Source: Acanthopleura granulata
Lineage: Eukaryota; Mollusca; Polyplacophora; Chitonida; Chitonidae
DNA: 64,000 bases
Assembly (NCBI GenBank): GCA_016165875.1
Contig: JABBOT010000005.1
Location: 5,675,186-5,739,185 of the forward strand
Direction of reading: 5' to 3'
The notes beneath the pieces were generated by a model. It was not told where the DNA came from. It searched no databases and saw only the letters and a list, made by a program, of their open reading frames with translations. Of the stretch, positions 35,901 through 48,352 are shown piece after piece. Within the stretch, counting starts at the first letter, position 1. Every line of letters begins with the position of its first letter. The position numbers and the translations under genes are program-made.

Positions 35901-38900
35901 ATGGGGTTTGGTATAAACTGCCTGTTTGTGCTTCTGCTGGCCTCAGGGTATACGTCACCTCTGACACTGCTCCATTCGTTTCTAGATAGCTAATGTCTGA
36001 CTTCACCAGGGCAATCTTGAGGTCTCAGTGAAACCACTGTGATTATGAGGTAATTCTTGTCACATATTCTCCATTTCCCAGACATGTCCCGCGGTCTCAG
36101 CACAGGCTCCCTGCGGGGCAGAAATAGGAACACCCGAGTGGTATAGGCGTTAAATGGTGTTGTTTTCAGAGCCTACATGAAGGCTTCAATAGGTGCCTGT
36201 GTTGGCCTTTTTTTCTCCGTCGTACACACTCAAGTCAAGGATTTTATCCTACTTCCAACAGAAATTTGTATAGTTTTGTTTCAGAGACTTTTCTTCAGAG
36301 ACCACTCTGGTCCTTCCATTCGCCATTTTCAGCAGGTGTGGGGAATTTTCTGAGCATCTGCTAGAAGCTATAACACATCTCCCTGTCGATATCATCCGAC
36401 TTACAATTTTCCTATTTATCCTCCTAAAACCTCCTCATTATTACAAGGTGTCTACAGTACTTTCTCCAAGGCATGTCATTACTACATTGTAGCTATATAT
36501 CTTGTCATCATTAAATTCAGAAAAATAATCATCCGAAGCTATTCGAATTAACGAAATTAATCTATTGGTTAACCGTATGTGTGGCTTTTCGCAGCTACAT
36601 GCATGGTTACAGATACGGGTAACAGCTGTGAAGTCATCGTTTTGTGTGTACCTGTGTACACAACACCCACTGACATTAGAACACAATAAGTTTTCAATTT
36701 ACACACCTGTTAACGTTCAGTTTCGTGTTATCATTTAGATATTCTGCAAGTTTCCGAACTCTCTCATAGTTTACTTTTGGCCCACATGCGATACATTATT
36801 GGCAAAGTGTAGGGCAAAAATGATGGAAATTTCAAGCTAAAAGCGTCCCAAGCATCTGCGTGAGTCTTCACGGAAGTGTCCGTTTGACAACAACCGTGTG
36901 AACATCTCATAACGTTGTTATCTGTGTCCGTCTTCCATAGTTTCAACTACTAACCACCCAAACACACCTGTAGGTTAAGTCTGCCCTACAGTATCGCATT
37001 TTTTTTTCGGAAGTGGGGTCGCGGTTTTAACCTGTATTCGTTAAATAAAACACCCGCATGCCTTATGTACAATTTGAACAAGCACAAGTGCTAACTTCCT
37101 GCTGTAGTACGTGTGCGTGTACTTGTTGGCGCAATTAATAAGGACCTGCTAGCGTTATACAAACCAGCACATTAAATCAACACTTATTCGTTTATTAATA
37201 GGCAAACGAAAGAGGCATCTTCTTTGGAAGATTGAAAAATTCATTTGATTGATTGATTTTTAACGTCAGACGATTGAATTAATTTCTCCTAAACACATTT
37301 GCCGATGGCTTGTCTCGATTTGCTTTCTGGTGCTAAAAGTTGTAGCTTTTCTCTGGGCACTGTCCTTTTCCAGCCTCAACATCCAGACTGGATGAATGGT
37401 GTAATAACATCCCTATTACAAGAAAAAGGAAGGGGTTTACTTTTCAAGTGACTGTCCTTCACATAATTTAAAAACAGGATATTATTCTGATGCCTGTTAT
37501 CCTGTAGATAGCGAATTCACAGTAAACGTTCCAGCAAGAAATACGTGTAATATAGTGTCTTATATACGTCACCTAGTTGCGATCAATTTAAAGCCATGGA
37601 GTAGCAGAGAGTCGAAAGCACTCAGTAAAGAGTTATTATCGAAGAAAGACCATTCCATATTAAGATGCCTTACTGCGTATATTGACATTAACACATTTTC
37701 AGGAATGCAAGCTCTAATGGAAGATTAGATGCCTGCGGCTAATGATAGCCCTTGTTTACCTCGCATCAGAAAGGAGCTTGAGAGATCGTGTATGACTTTC
37801 TGCGCCATCGGAATGGTTTTCTGGGTGTCACAGCAGGCCTATTTGTCTCCCAGATCCACGAAGACTATGGTAACTGGAGGATTAAGGACCCTTTAAGTGG
37901 TACAGACGCGACTAAGACGTGAATGGAGCGCAACTTTGAAGCCAATATATCAGGGGCTTTAATCATAGACTCTTGCTTGCTGTCCTGTTGGTCTATAGTC
38001 CTCAAGCTGTCAAGTTGACAAATACCTTTGTTTTCAGGTATAAGCTGGACCAAGATAAACTATATGACCTTTGAGCTTTTCATTACAGTATTATCATGGA
38101 TTGTGATATCAACCAATAAGGTTGACCAATGCAGTCTTCCTGACTTCATAGTCCCCGTGACATACGAAGTCTAGACGCCAATCTCCCGGGGAGGTTTGAA
38201 GTTAATAGCATCGACATATTTGTATACGTTTCTGCCAAGATATGTTATCGAAACATTCATTCACAGTATTCACTGAATAACTATACCATGGCTTATATAC
38301 GGGTGATGTTTACACGGACGTTACTGATTTTTCCTATTTTCTCACCTTCATGTTTTATTAATCCAAGTAAACTTAATATTGTTTCAATTCGTTGTCCTTG
38401 TTTTACTTCATTCTTTTCAGGTTTGGTTATGAATATATACAGGCTAAGACAATTTATCTCATCGGGGAACTCCCCTATATCCCTTTCGTTAGGATTCTAA
38501 TCAAGGTTTCAAAAAGTCAGCCATAGTCAGCTGATTAATATATTGATATGGAACAGTTGTGTTGAATGTCCAGAAATTTCTCAAGGATACATATACAAAT
38601 TAAACATATTCAATGCTGCTCGATGAAAGATAAAAAAGTTGTTTATTGTCAATTTGCATTGCATATCTGAACGTTCTTACATTTGAACAATATCTTTCAA
38701 ACTAACGTTTCACTTTTCTATAATTCTTAGGTCAACAATTAACACAAAGTTATAGCTTACTGAGTTGCAATTTTTCACAGTTTATTCTCGAAAAGAATAG
38801 ACCTAGTTTTCACGAAACTTTAGTTACACCTCTAGTCGGTTCAAAGAAGCACCTGATTCCGTACACTGCGACATCATCAAAAGCAGTTTAAATTCTCAAA

Positions 38901-40040
38901 AACTGCTTTCTAAACAATGACTTCATGGTTGTCCTTCTTTCCCTATATCACTATTTAAACTATCACACGTTTCTCTTCTGTGAGCATTAGCTTCCATTTC
39001 CACAATGCTGTTATTTATGACCGTCATGAAGGTCAAAGAGAAAGAATAACTCACGCATGGCCACGCATGTCACTAAATTGATTATGTTGCAAGTCACATA
39101 ATAATCGTAATAATATGGGTATAAATAACATAGATATAAATCTGCACCATATGCACAGTTTATGATACTTGTCCTCTGGCCACGAATTAAATGTAGGGTA
39201 CACAACACCAGCTTTTTTCTCTTCTCAGTGAAACTTTTACCAAGCAGCTTTCTGCTTCACTCGAGAAGAACTATATGCTCAGTGAACTTTCACCAGCCAG
39301 CTTTCGCCTTGAATTGTATACTGAGGAATTGTATATGCTCAGTGCAGCTTTCACCAGTCAATATTCAGACTTACTTTAATTGAATTATATCTACATGTCG
39401 CTGACTGCAATTGCCATATCGCGACACACATCGGCGTTTTCGTACAGAAAAACACGTCGCCAACAAAATTATGGACAAATGCCTGCTGTGAAATGTACTG
39501 TTTAGATAGGAAAACAATATAGTCGGTTTGGGTTGCGTTATAAATGACTTCTAGGGATATAAAAAGTTAATATCGCTGTCAATTATTCAGAATGTCATAA
39601 AAAATAGATTGTAAAATGTGTGGTTACACAGGGGAAATAAATTGCTCAGTAGGGCTGTATCATCGCGTGATATCGCGAAACAATCCAGGCAACTGGGACA
39701 TTTTGTTCTGGCCAAAACACTTCTAATCAGCATACACCATGTGTACAAATTTCACGGTAGTTTTTGTTACATGTTGTGAATTTACTGACGCTTGTCGAAA
39801 ATCTCATTTGCACAAAAACGGCTCTACTGATTTGAAGTTGGTAAAATCTGTTGACAAAGAGTTATTAACAGCTTGTCTATGCATACAGTGGGAGTAAGCC
39901 CGATACTGGTCGTAACCTCATGAGGGTTTATATTTGCTGTTCACCTCAGTATGACATATTGTAAGAACCTTCCTGAATGACAGCTTTGACATACTGTAAC
40001 TTTTGTCAAGAGTTTATATTGTGGATGAAACTCTAAATAA
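32973..40040. other. Long gene-free stretch
   Basis: About 7 kb without a recognisable gene. A 22-bp scrap of SINE-B tail ('ttgagtgcgatgttaaacacc') lies at 34412-34433. Frames at 35223-35414 and 35420-35611 (+) are adjacent and ATG-initiated but match no family I know. Elsewhere the sequence is AT-rich and featureless to my reading. Confidence 0.4.
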
Positions 40041-40590
40041 TCCATGATGTAAATAGCTGAAGGCTTAAATAGTGCTTTGTGCACGTAACTGAATGAATGA
40101 ATGCTTATTGTTTAACGCCCTACTCAAGAATATTTCACTTATACGAAGGCGGTGTCTCCTTGGTGCAGGACGGATTTCCACCGTATCTTTTATCTGGTGT
40201 GCACGTAACTGAAGACTTAAATGAAATAAGCTCTGGTATAAATAGATGAAGGCTCAAATAGTACATGATCTAGATAGCTGAAGGCTTAAATGGTCGATGG
40301 TGTAAAAAGGTGAAGATTTAAACAGTACCTAGTGTAAATAGGAGAAGGCTTTGATAGATATATGTAGTTCCTGGTGTAAACAGGTGGAGGCTTAAACAGT
40401 CCCTGGTGTAAAAACTAGGTAATGGTATCAAAAGCTGGAGACTTAAGTAGTCCCTGGTGTAAAAACTAGGTAATGGTATCAAAAGCTGAAGACTAAAATA
40501 GCCCCTGGTAGAAGAATAGTCCACGCATGGTATTAAGAGCTGAAGATTTAATTAGCCGAAGGTATAAAATGCCCTCAGTTTACATGGAGG
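40040..40590. repeat. ~32-bp minisatellite with an expanded 51-bp variant
   Basis: The unit resembles 'cctggtgtaaataggtgaaggcttaaacagt' broken into shorter variants; anchors fall at about 40045, 40264, 40295, 40328, 40369 and 40401. From 40401 a 51-bp variant with an added 'aactaggtaatggtatcaa' block occurs at 40401, 40452 and, diverged, 40503. A SINE fragment (40094-40197) is inserted in the array. Confidence 0.75.
40094..40197 (-). repeat. SINE-B/A mosaic fragment with 16-bp target-site duplication
   Basis: A 104-bp fragment on the minus strand is flanked by identical 16-bp repeats TGTGCACGTAACTGAA (40078-40093 and 40198-40213). Its tail end (left) reads 'tgaatgcttattg' then 'ttaacgccctactcaagaat', the reverse of the SINE 3' module. 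The body (gtgtctccttggtgcagga) matches the copy at 60321-60542. Length and flanks show a 5'-truncated insertion by target-primed reverse transcription. Confidence 0.92.
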
Positions 40591-41003
40591 ATGTAATCCA
40601 CATATATACCGATGACAAAATAGCACATAGTGCTTGACGTTTCCTCCGCTGAGACTTGATAGCAAATTTAACTCCGCAAACGGCTTAGAATGTATCAAGA
40701 AGACGAGATGCATTTATAGCATTCTTCAATAGTCAATTTCACAATCAACCACTGACTCTGATATCCGGCTTACACTGATATATTTTTAAGTAATGGTCGA
40801 TTTTATGATCAGGTTTCAGGCTGTTCTGTCTGTGCCTGTGTACATTTATTTCTATTCATCAGCCCTGACATGTTCAAATTAATCATTTATTTATTGATAA
40901 TCAGAGATTATCATAGATGTTAATAGATGTTTGTAGCCAGTATGGGAAATATGCCTCTCAGATGAACGTTTGTACAGGAACATCAAAACACCTCTGAACA
41001 CTG

Positions 41004-41345
41004 GACCACCTCTGTGGCCTGGTGGTTAGAGGGTCCGCCTCGGGGTCAGTGAGATCCGGTATCAAAGCCGGGTAGGGTTATACCAAAGACTTCAAAAATG
41101 GTACTTGTTGCTGCCTCGGTTGATGCGCATCACTAAGAAGTTACAACAACTAAACAGGACTGGTCGGCCGTGTGTCAGTATAATGTGACGGGCTGAGGTG
41201 TCAATGTTTGGTGTGTTCGGCATGATGTACCAGTGGCGGCATCACTGGCGATATTGGATTGCCCTGCCACAAGAAGACACAGTATATATACCTTCTAATT
41301 ACTCCTCGTAGGGCATATAACTGAAAAAAATGCGAAGTAAGGCGC
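41004..41345 (+). repeat. SINE-B copy with tRNA-like head
   Basis: The head 'cctctgtggcctggtggtta' contains a box A-like TGGCCTGGTGG and a box B-like GGTATCAAAGCC (about 41059). The body carries 'aaaaatggtacttgttgctg', 'aggactggtcggcc', 'gtcagtataatgtgac', 'ttcggcatgatgt' and 'gccacaagaagacac'. A second copy lies at 58467-58790. Confidence 0.82.
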
Positions 41346-42915
41346 CATACCAAAACGTACAGACATACATCTAATCAATGGATCGCTCTTTGTATATGAG
41401 CCACCTGTATATGTTTTTACACTATACCATGGACCGAGGACTATAATTCTCGGGGGTCGTTAATATCTCTGTTCCTGCGAGGAATCCACATGCATAGGGG
41501 TTATAATGTTCCCAGAGGGTTCAGCAAGGAAACCTTTTATCCCCCTCTTGAAATAGATTTGGGCACGAAGGCTCACACCGTCGTGTCTAGGAAGACATGT
41601 AGTGTCGTTTATTGGAACGGAAAGTCTTACTCATACGTATACCGTTTTGATGTGGTGTACATATGGTCTACGTGTTTCTAGCCTAAGTTGTCCCCGCGAT
41701 ATGGCAGCATGATATCTTGTGGACGTAATGCTATTAAATCCATAATCACTCATTCATCCCACCTATAAATGACGAATACGTTAAATATTTTTCCACTTGT
41801 ATTTTACAGCGGCTAGGGTCTTCAGCGTGAAAAGCAGTCGATAACTACACGATACTTTCAGCTTGAAAACCAGTCGATACCTACACCATGCTTTTACATC
41901 TGAATTTGTGTTTAACAAATAAACATGAAACAGATGTTGCCGGATGAATTTTCCATTCCTGAGTCGATGACAGGATGTGACATTCGACGTACATAGGCTG
42001 TGATGACATTTATTTAAAATGAGGACACCTTAAAGCTCTTTTTCTATGAAGCCATTTCGCATTTAAAAATCTATTTCCACGATAACGGAAACGTGTATAT
42101 TCCATGTAAGTGTATTTATATCAGGTGCTTTTTGTTCCAGGCATAATTTAATGACTGTAATTTGCAGGTTACTAAAATCAATAATGCGCACTGATACCTT
42201 GATAATACATACTGACTTCCTTCATTCATGAATAAAGATACACACATTGGAATCGAGTAACCAGACAACAGCTGGCCATGATCGAATGCTGACGTCATTG
42301 AGGTGTACGTCATTGTCGGCAGCATGACCAATGAGGAACTCGTTTGTTTCCTTCGATCATAATAGCATCTCCGAACTTTACCAATGGTACGAATGGTGCC
42401 CGGTGTATAAGCTAAAAATTCTTGAACACAGCTTTAATCAACGATCAAACAAATAAATAAATGAGATACCTGTCTGGGGCTATTTTTAGACAACAATCCA
42501 TACGCTGTCTTGTTTTGATCTTTATCAGCCTGAATAGCCAACGACCGTCAGCTGTTCAATCGAAATGTCTGAAATTTATATATCCTTTTAACACCTGAAT
42601 AACCCATTAAAATCTCGATTGGGAATTTCTTCCTGTTCTTAATGGTTTTCAGATCTCGGCAACCAGAGGAACGAATCTCCAACTGTGCTCGATCTAATGT
42701 TCGCCTGACACTGGAAAACACAGGACAATAACAAATCTAACGGGTGATTTTCTCTAATTGTAAGGCAGGGTTATGAAATAATATAGGCTTAAGTTTTATA
42801 CCACATTGATTGGCTGACATGTAAATAATATTATCAGATCAGAAACCTCCAGTTTTTCATCACATACTCTCTTCCCGACCATTTCTATCTCAATATCCAT
42901 CATAGATATATCCTT
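41346..42915. other. Non-coding stretch, nothing recognised
   Basis: An ATG frame of 63 codons (41490-41681, +) is present without a recognisable family. No repeat was identified. Confidence 0.4.
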
Positions 42916-42916
42916 A

Positions 42917-43043
42917 CACTCATCCCTCCCACCCCCCACCCCGTGTTCACCTTCTTTGCCAGGGTTTTGAAATAAACAAATAAGGCAAAGACATTCATTC
43001 TGGTTTCTCGTGCCGGGGGGGGGGGTGGGGGGGTGGAGGGTAA
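42917..43043. repeat. C-tract and G-tract inverted pair
   Basis: A C-rich block (42917-42940, 'ccctcccaccccccacccc') is followed about 75 bp later by a G-rich block (43015-43040) of the complementary pattern. The G block has several runs of at least four G, so it could form a quadruplex on the + strand, or the pair could fold as a hairpin. It is also prone to sequencing error. Confidence 0.75.
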
Positions 43044-43469
43044 TTGCTGTAATACAATTTTTTATTTGAATGAGTACGATCCTAAGATAATTCAAGTGAG
43101 ATAAAACTGAATTTTCCCACCCTGCAATGTGTTCAGATGAAACATGCCAGTCCTGAATATTTATTCTAAATGTTATAGAATGCAAGAAGCTTTACCGTGG
43201 TTCAATAAAGTAAACTTGCCCCGAAATGAAAATTGAATGCATCCCCTTATTGGAAGTAACTTAAAGGTTTTTCCTGAAATCAAAATATCTGTTTGTTTGT
43301 TTTCCTCACTACATCAGTCACGAAAACCCTTACACTCTCAAATCAAAAGAGGTCAAAACTCTAATCTTCGTTCAGGTTCACATTTGTGCTCGAATGTCAC
43401 ATATGTGCTCGAATGACAAGAATTGTTGCACATGCGCTGAATGTTACAGAAAAAGGTAATGTGTTTTAA

Positions 43470-43640
43470 AGAGCGGAGACGTCACGCATTTCCTTTAGCT
43501 GCTAAACAGCCCTGTGAGTGTTACATTTTCACATTAAATACTAATAAAGGTGTAGTACTACATGTATATTCAGGTAGAATCTAAACGTATAACAATCAAG
43601 GGCTGTTTAGCAGCTAAAGTGATAAGGTGACTTCGCTGTT
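43470..43640. mobile_element. Short foldback element (MITE-like)
   Basis: A perfect 21-bp inverted repeat, 43493-43513 and 43599-43619 (core 'agctgctaaacagccct'), is extended outward by imperfect complementarity (gtcac.c.tt.tc, then gcg.ag) to a stem of about 43 bp. The whole unit is about 170 bp with a central 85-bp spacer. There is no coding capacity and no clear target-site duplication. Confidence 0.72.
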
Positions 43641-46600
43641 CTTCAGCTTGTTCGATATGATCCATAAAGCCCATTATACAATCAAAACATTTGACTGCTT
43701 CAATTTGGTGGAAAAAATCTAACATAATCAGTAAAGGTGTTTTCAGATACAGATTTTATGGGTTTTTTTTTTTACTGAGGACAACTTTATTTTTGAGTGG
43801 TCTTTCACTCTAGGCTAAAGAGCCTGTTAAACTACATATCACTTCTTGACAGGAATATGTGTTCTCAGCTTCTTGCATGCTAATTATGCACTTATCCCCT
43901 ATATATTCATTTTCTACACTTTTCTTTGTTATGCGATATCATCGGATTTACTGTTGATGTTTGGACTCCTCGTTGGTTGATGGCTGTGAACACTGTAGAG
44001 GATTAGACCCATGCTAGGAATGGGACATACAGTTCTAATCTAATCATCAGACAGTGTTACCCAGGATTATTTAGGTTCCAAAGCAGCCGTATGGTGAGAT
44101 TTAGTTCGACGACGGATTGTTCAACTGGGAATTTATTTGGTTTGTTTGGGACAGAAAAGAGGACCGCGTGATGACAGGAGGGCCAGGTAGCTTGAACTAT
44201 ATCTGAGCAATATGTCTACCCGCTTTCTCAGCAATCTCTGTAGGATAGAGAATCCGACTTCCATTCGATGTGAAGATCAAGGTGTTCTCAATCGTCATCT
44301 TATCTCTGTAGGCGCTGTGTTAAAAGCATTCCATTGTCCAGACAGTGTCTTTATGCGCATATTTACGAAAAGCGTGTCTGTTTTGGCTTTTACTCTAAAT
44401 TTTCAATACAACCCCCCCCAAAATACCAGGTATCTCTCTTACTCTATTGCCATAGGACTAACATATATTGAGTGGATAAATTAGTAATGAAATACATGTA
44501 TTCTTGCAAAGTGATTTACCATATAAATGAAGAAACGTTGGCAATATTGGAGCCTTAACGTGGTTAATTTACCTGCAAAATTAAAGTATACTTGACTGAA
44601 AAGAAAAGGGCGTAATTTTAAAAATAAAACAAAATAATTTCACCCGGAAAGTAAAGGTTTATGTCTTTTTTGAATTGTTTTCATGAACTTTTTCATTATT
44701 GTTATTCGTAATTGTTTACAAGTGTTACGTAATTGTTTACAAGTGTTACGTAATTGACGCACGGAACTAGTTTTCCTGGGTAAAAACTGTCTTTTGCACG
44801 CATGGAGAAAGCAGTCTCTTCGTGTTTTATCGGAAAACTTGTAACATAACTCACTTTCTACGGAAGAAAGCTGTCAATTAGGCCTACTTCATTTCCACGA
44901 CGCGTGATTGATTAATCAAATCATTTAATAACGTTTGTAAAGCGATACTGCCTCCCAAAACAAAGCAATGGTTGAAAATTTGAGAATGCATAATCAGTGC
45001 AACAGTTACAAGGTAAACAAATAATGTATTGAGAGCGCGGATATGGCTGGATTAGTTTACAGGTCAAATATATAACTTAATACAGTGACCATAAATTGAG
45101 GCACTCAAACTGAATTCATTCCATAAGACATTTTACAATAGGGCATCTTGAATGAAGTCACATTCCCCTTGGAGTTCTCCTGTACTACTGCTACTAAACA
45201 AAGTCGTGGGATTCAGATGTCCAGTTTATGTGATTATTTGATAAAGAAACGTAGAATCACAAACGCCAAATCCCCAGCTCAAGCGTTTCGGCTAGGTTCT
45301 GTTTTAAAAGGGCCCAACTGTGAGTTTGACAGTGTGTCAGTGCGAACTTCGTCGGTACAGCATCATATTTTTTGGCGGTTCTCTTCGCCTTCGTCTCTCT
45401 TACATGTCAGAATTAGCTGTCTATAAACATCAACGAATGTACCGAACAAAACAGGGCCCTGTCATATAGAACAGTTTTACTCATGCCCATGTCAGGATGA
45501 CATTTCCTTAAAAAAAACAAAAAAACAGCGTCGCTACCTGGTAAAAAGGTCTGTTAGACGAATTCTTCCCATCCTCAGGAATGAATAGCTGTCTCGAAGC
45601 GGTTTTCTTATCAAATGGCTCTGACAAATCCTTGAAGCCTCCTGCCCAACACCTAAACATTCTGACTCAAGCAGCTGTTCTTCGTAAATCTATGACTGTC
45701 CAATTGGACCAATTTTCTTCAATCAAACAGGTAAAATAATCTTACAGTCCAGTTTAATGGACTAAAATCTGCCTAGTCACGATATAAAAATCCAACTATA
45801 AATGACATTGTAGCCAAAGTATGACGTGACGCTTTATAGGCTTGTGGTTGGCCAAGGCCTTAAAGGCTTCTACAACATGGCTACTCGGAACGAATTCTCT
45901 ATCAGTGCGATATCCCCAGTGTTAAGCTGAATCTCGTATGATTTTAAAACTGCATTGAATTGTTGGAATGTTTTTCTTAGATACTTGTTGCTGCCGCCTT
46001 TTCTTTATGTGCATATAGTGACAGACTTAATGTTTACATTAACTGAAATATCTTGAAAAGGTCAGGTCAGTAACCTATCGAAGACAGAAAAGTCATTCAT
46101 AATATCCAAACCACGTATGACTACTAGCATATCAGAGAGCCTTAGAAGTCAGGCCGAGGTGCAAATCTATATCCTCCACAGGTAAAAGTATTCAAATCCC
46201 CTACAACAGCGCGATCACCCTCGGTCGCAGAACAATGGGATGCAGTTTTTTGCCAGGCTATATTACAAAGTAAAAGAAAAATATGCATTTGTTTCTAACC
46301 TTGAATTGGTGTAAAAATGTTTACCAGGCTTCCGTATAAAGGTCTTTTTATACTGAAATATTTGGGGGGGGGGGGGGCATGTCCCTTCCACGGTTCCGTA
46401 ATGAACAAATATACTATAGAAAACTGTTCAATGTAGACCATCTCCCACAACTCGTAATCTCTTCAATTTATTTTCTAGGCAACATCTGACCCGCTTTGCA
46501 GGCAGCTCTCATCAATTAAGCGTGATACTTTGTGGCTAAGTCTGGGGATTGCATATAAAGACTGTAATGTTCGCCTTTGATAACCTTTGGCATTGTCTGT

Positions 46601-47254
46601 ACACACAACACATACAGACTCGCCAAGGTATCAGCTGAAATGACATTGGCCTAGTTTTGTCCGACTACGGGCTAATGGTAGAGATTCGGAGATACTGACG
46701 AGAGTTGCCGAAAGCACTTGCGCAAAGATTAGAGCAGATTATTTATGGGCTGCACTTCCCGGTCCTGCAATAAGCACGTGAGAATTTTGCTGTTGACTCC
46801 TACACAAGTAATTCACACAGAATTGAGTCACATGAAGTGACTGCTCCGGGATCATTCACAATGTCTGACATAGAGCTTAAACTTGCACGTATGTAAGAAA
46901 GGTGGAATGCATTTCTTTTGGTGGTTAGGTATGTGTAAGAGTACTATTGCAGCAATGTTGAGTGAAGAGGAACTACTTTTTACATAATTAAGAGCAATAA
47001 GCTGCCACCGTCTACAGCACCATCGATAAGGTGGACATAACATCCATTCGTAGGACGTTTTACTGCTGTCTGCTTATGAGCGCGCGACATCTTGCTGTGT
47101 TTGTTGGGTAGCTCTCTGCCTTGTGCTATTGTCAACTTTCAAAGCGTTGCGAGAAAACCCTGACACAGATAAGTGCACTTGTCTGGATTTTTGTAATTCC
47201 ATGATAGACCATTCAGAAGCATGTAGAGGGTCACATGCTGCATGATGCAACAAC
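43641..47254. other. Non-coding stretch upstream of receptor 2
   Basis: It contains a two-copy 21-bp direct repeat (44708-44755, 'gtaattgtttacaagtgtta') and a G run at about 46363-46378. Frames at 44212-44484 and 45148-45426 (+) match no known family. The last several hundred bases should hold the promoter of receptor 2, but no element could be assigned. An in-frame TGA at 47243-47245 sits just before its start codon. Confidence 0.45.
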
Positions 47255-48352
47255 ATGAACAATAACTCTTTCTACCCCATCTTCGAAAACCTGACTCCCG
47301 ACGCTTACCCCGAAGAGCGAGTGTCCAAACAACTATGGCGAATTCTAGCCCCTGTATTTCTCATTGTGGGATTGACCGGAAACACCTTCGTGTTCCTTGT
47401 ACTAAAGTCCATGAAATTCCATAAGAAATCTACACTGCTTTACTTCTTTCTGCTGTCTTTGTCAGACACTGTGGTTTTATTATCAGCATTGCCATATTAC
47501 TGGATACTGGAGATGTTTGGGATCAGTCTTAGGGCCCAGTCGAACCCGACTTGTAAAATTTTGATGTTTTTGATTTACTTTTCCATGCATACGTCATCCT
47601 GGATCCTGGTGGCGGTTTCCGTCGAGAGGTTTGTGATTGTTAAGTTCCCGCTAAGATCATCTTCCATTGTGACGGTCAGGCACTCCAGATACGTGGCAGC
47701 CATCATCGTTCTGGTCCTGTTCTGTGTCGACGCCTACTTGCTAATCACCCAACATGTCCAGAACGACTCCTGTGGATCATTTCCAGACGACGGCTTCCTC
47801 TATTATTTCGACGAGAATGTGTTTGTTTGGGTCGACTTTTGTCTCTTGTCCGCCATTCCCGCAACAATAATGGCGACTTGCAACATTTCAATAACGTTGG
47901 AACTCCGGCAAAGAGTGAAGCAGCAGAAAACGCTGACTCTACAGCGGCAAGGAACACCTCATGCACATATCAGTAGCCTTACTAGAATGCTGCTGGCGGC
48001 AAACATCATGTTTCTTTTCACCACCTTGCCCATCTCTGTGTACTTCATCGTGGACACGTTCTTGGTGACAAGAGAAGAAGATCCCCGGGTGAAAGCCCGG
48101 ATGGACTTAGCCTGGAGTATTGTGTACCTGATACAATATCTTAATTATACAACGAACTTTTACATCTATGTGGCACGAGGAAAACGTTTCCGGCAGGCTT
48201 TCTGGAAGTTGATTGGTCGCTCGCACAGGTACAGTGTCATATCTTTACCTTCCCTTACTGTTACTATGGACATCTACTGCTATATTCAAACCCCAGAGAC
48301 ATTGAAAAGAGCGACTTATATGAAAAGGCGTATCGATAACAAAACCCCTTAA
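47255..48352 (+). CDS. Class A (rhodopsin-like) GPCR, peptide-receptor type, receptor 2
   Basis: Predicted seven-helix cell-surface receptor of 365 residues as read. The ATG has A at -3 and lies 9 nt after an in-frame TGA. Seen: N-glycosylation sequons at N3 and N12, GN in TM1 (N43), LSD in TM2 (D71), C100 before TM3, ERF at the end of TM3 (124-126), C173 in loop 2, TTLP in TM6 and NFYIY in TM7, then ARGKRFR and WKL in helix 8. It shares many blocks with receptor 1: YFSM, SSW, CGSF, VYFIVDTF and FYIYVARG. The N-terminus is about 42 residues shorter, with fewer sequons. After helix 8 the frame runs 40 codons (from 48229) with no similarity to receptor 1; a donor (CAG|GTACAGT) at the conserved position suggests this is intron read-through. 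Ligand unknown; the FMRFamide-receptor-like group is the closest guess. Confidence 0.93.
   Translation: MNNNSFYPIFENLTPDAYPEERVSKQLWRILAPVFLIVGLTGNTFVFLVLKSMKFHKKSTLLYFFLLSLSDTVVLLSALPYYWILEMFGISLRAQSNPTCKILMFLIYFSMHTSSWILVAVSVERFVIVKFPLRSSSIVTVRHSRYVAAIIVLVLFCVDAYLLITQHVQNDSCGSFPDDGFLYYFDENVFVWVDFCLLSAIPATIMATCNISITLELRQRVKQQKTLTLQRQGTPHAHISSLTRMLLAANIMFLFTTLPISVYFIVDTFLVTREEDPRVKARMDLAWSIVYLIQYLNYTTNFYIYVARGKRFRQAFWKLIGRSHRYSVISLPSLTVTMDIYCYIQTPETLKRATYMKRRIDNKTP
48226..48234 (+). other. Candidate splice donor in receptor 2
   Basis: CAG|GTACAG with GT at 48229-48230. It cuts after two bases of the sixth codon past Trp-Lys-Leu, matching the position and phase of the receptor 1 donor. If used, the exon ends at 48228 and the last 40 codons of the open frame are intronic. 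Confidence 0.6.
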
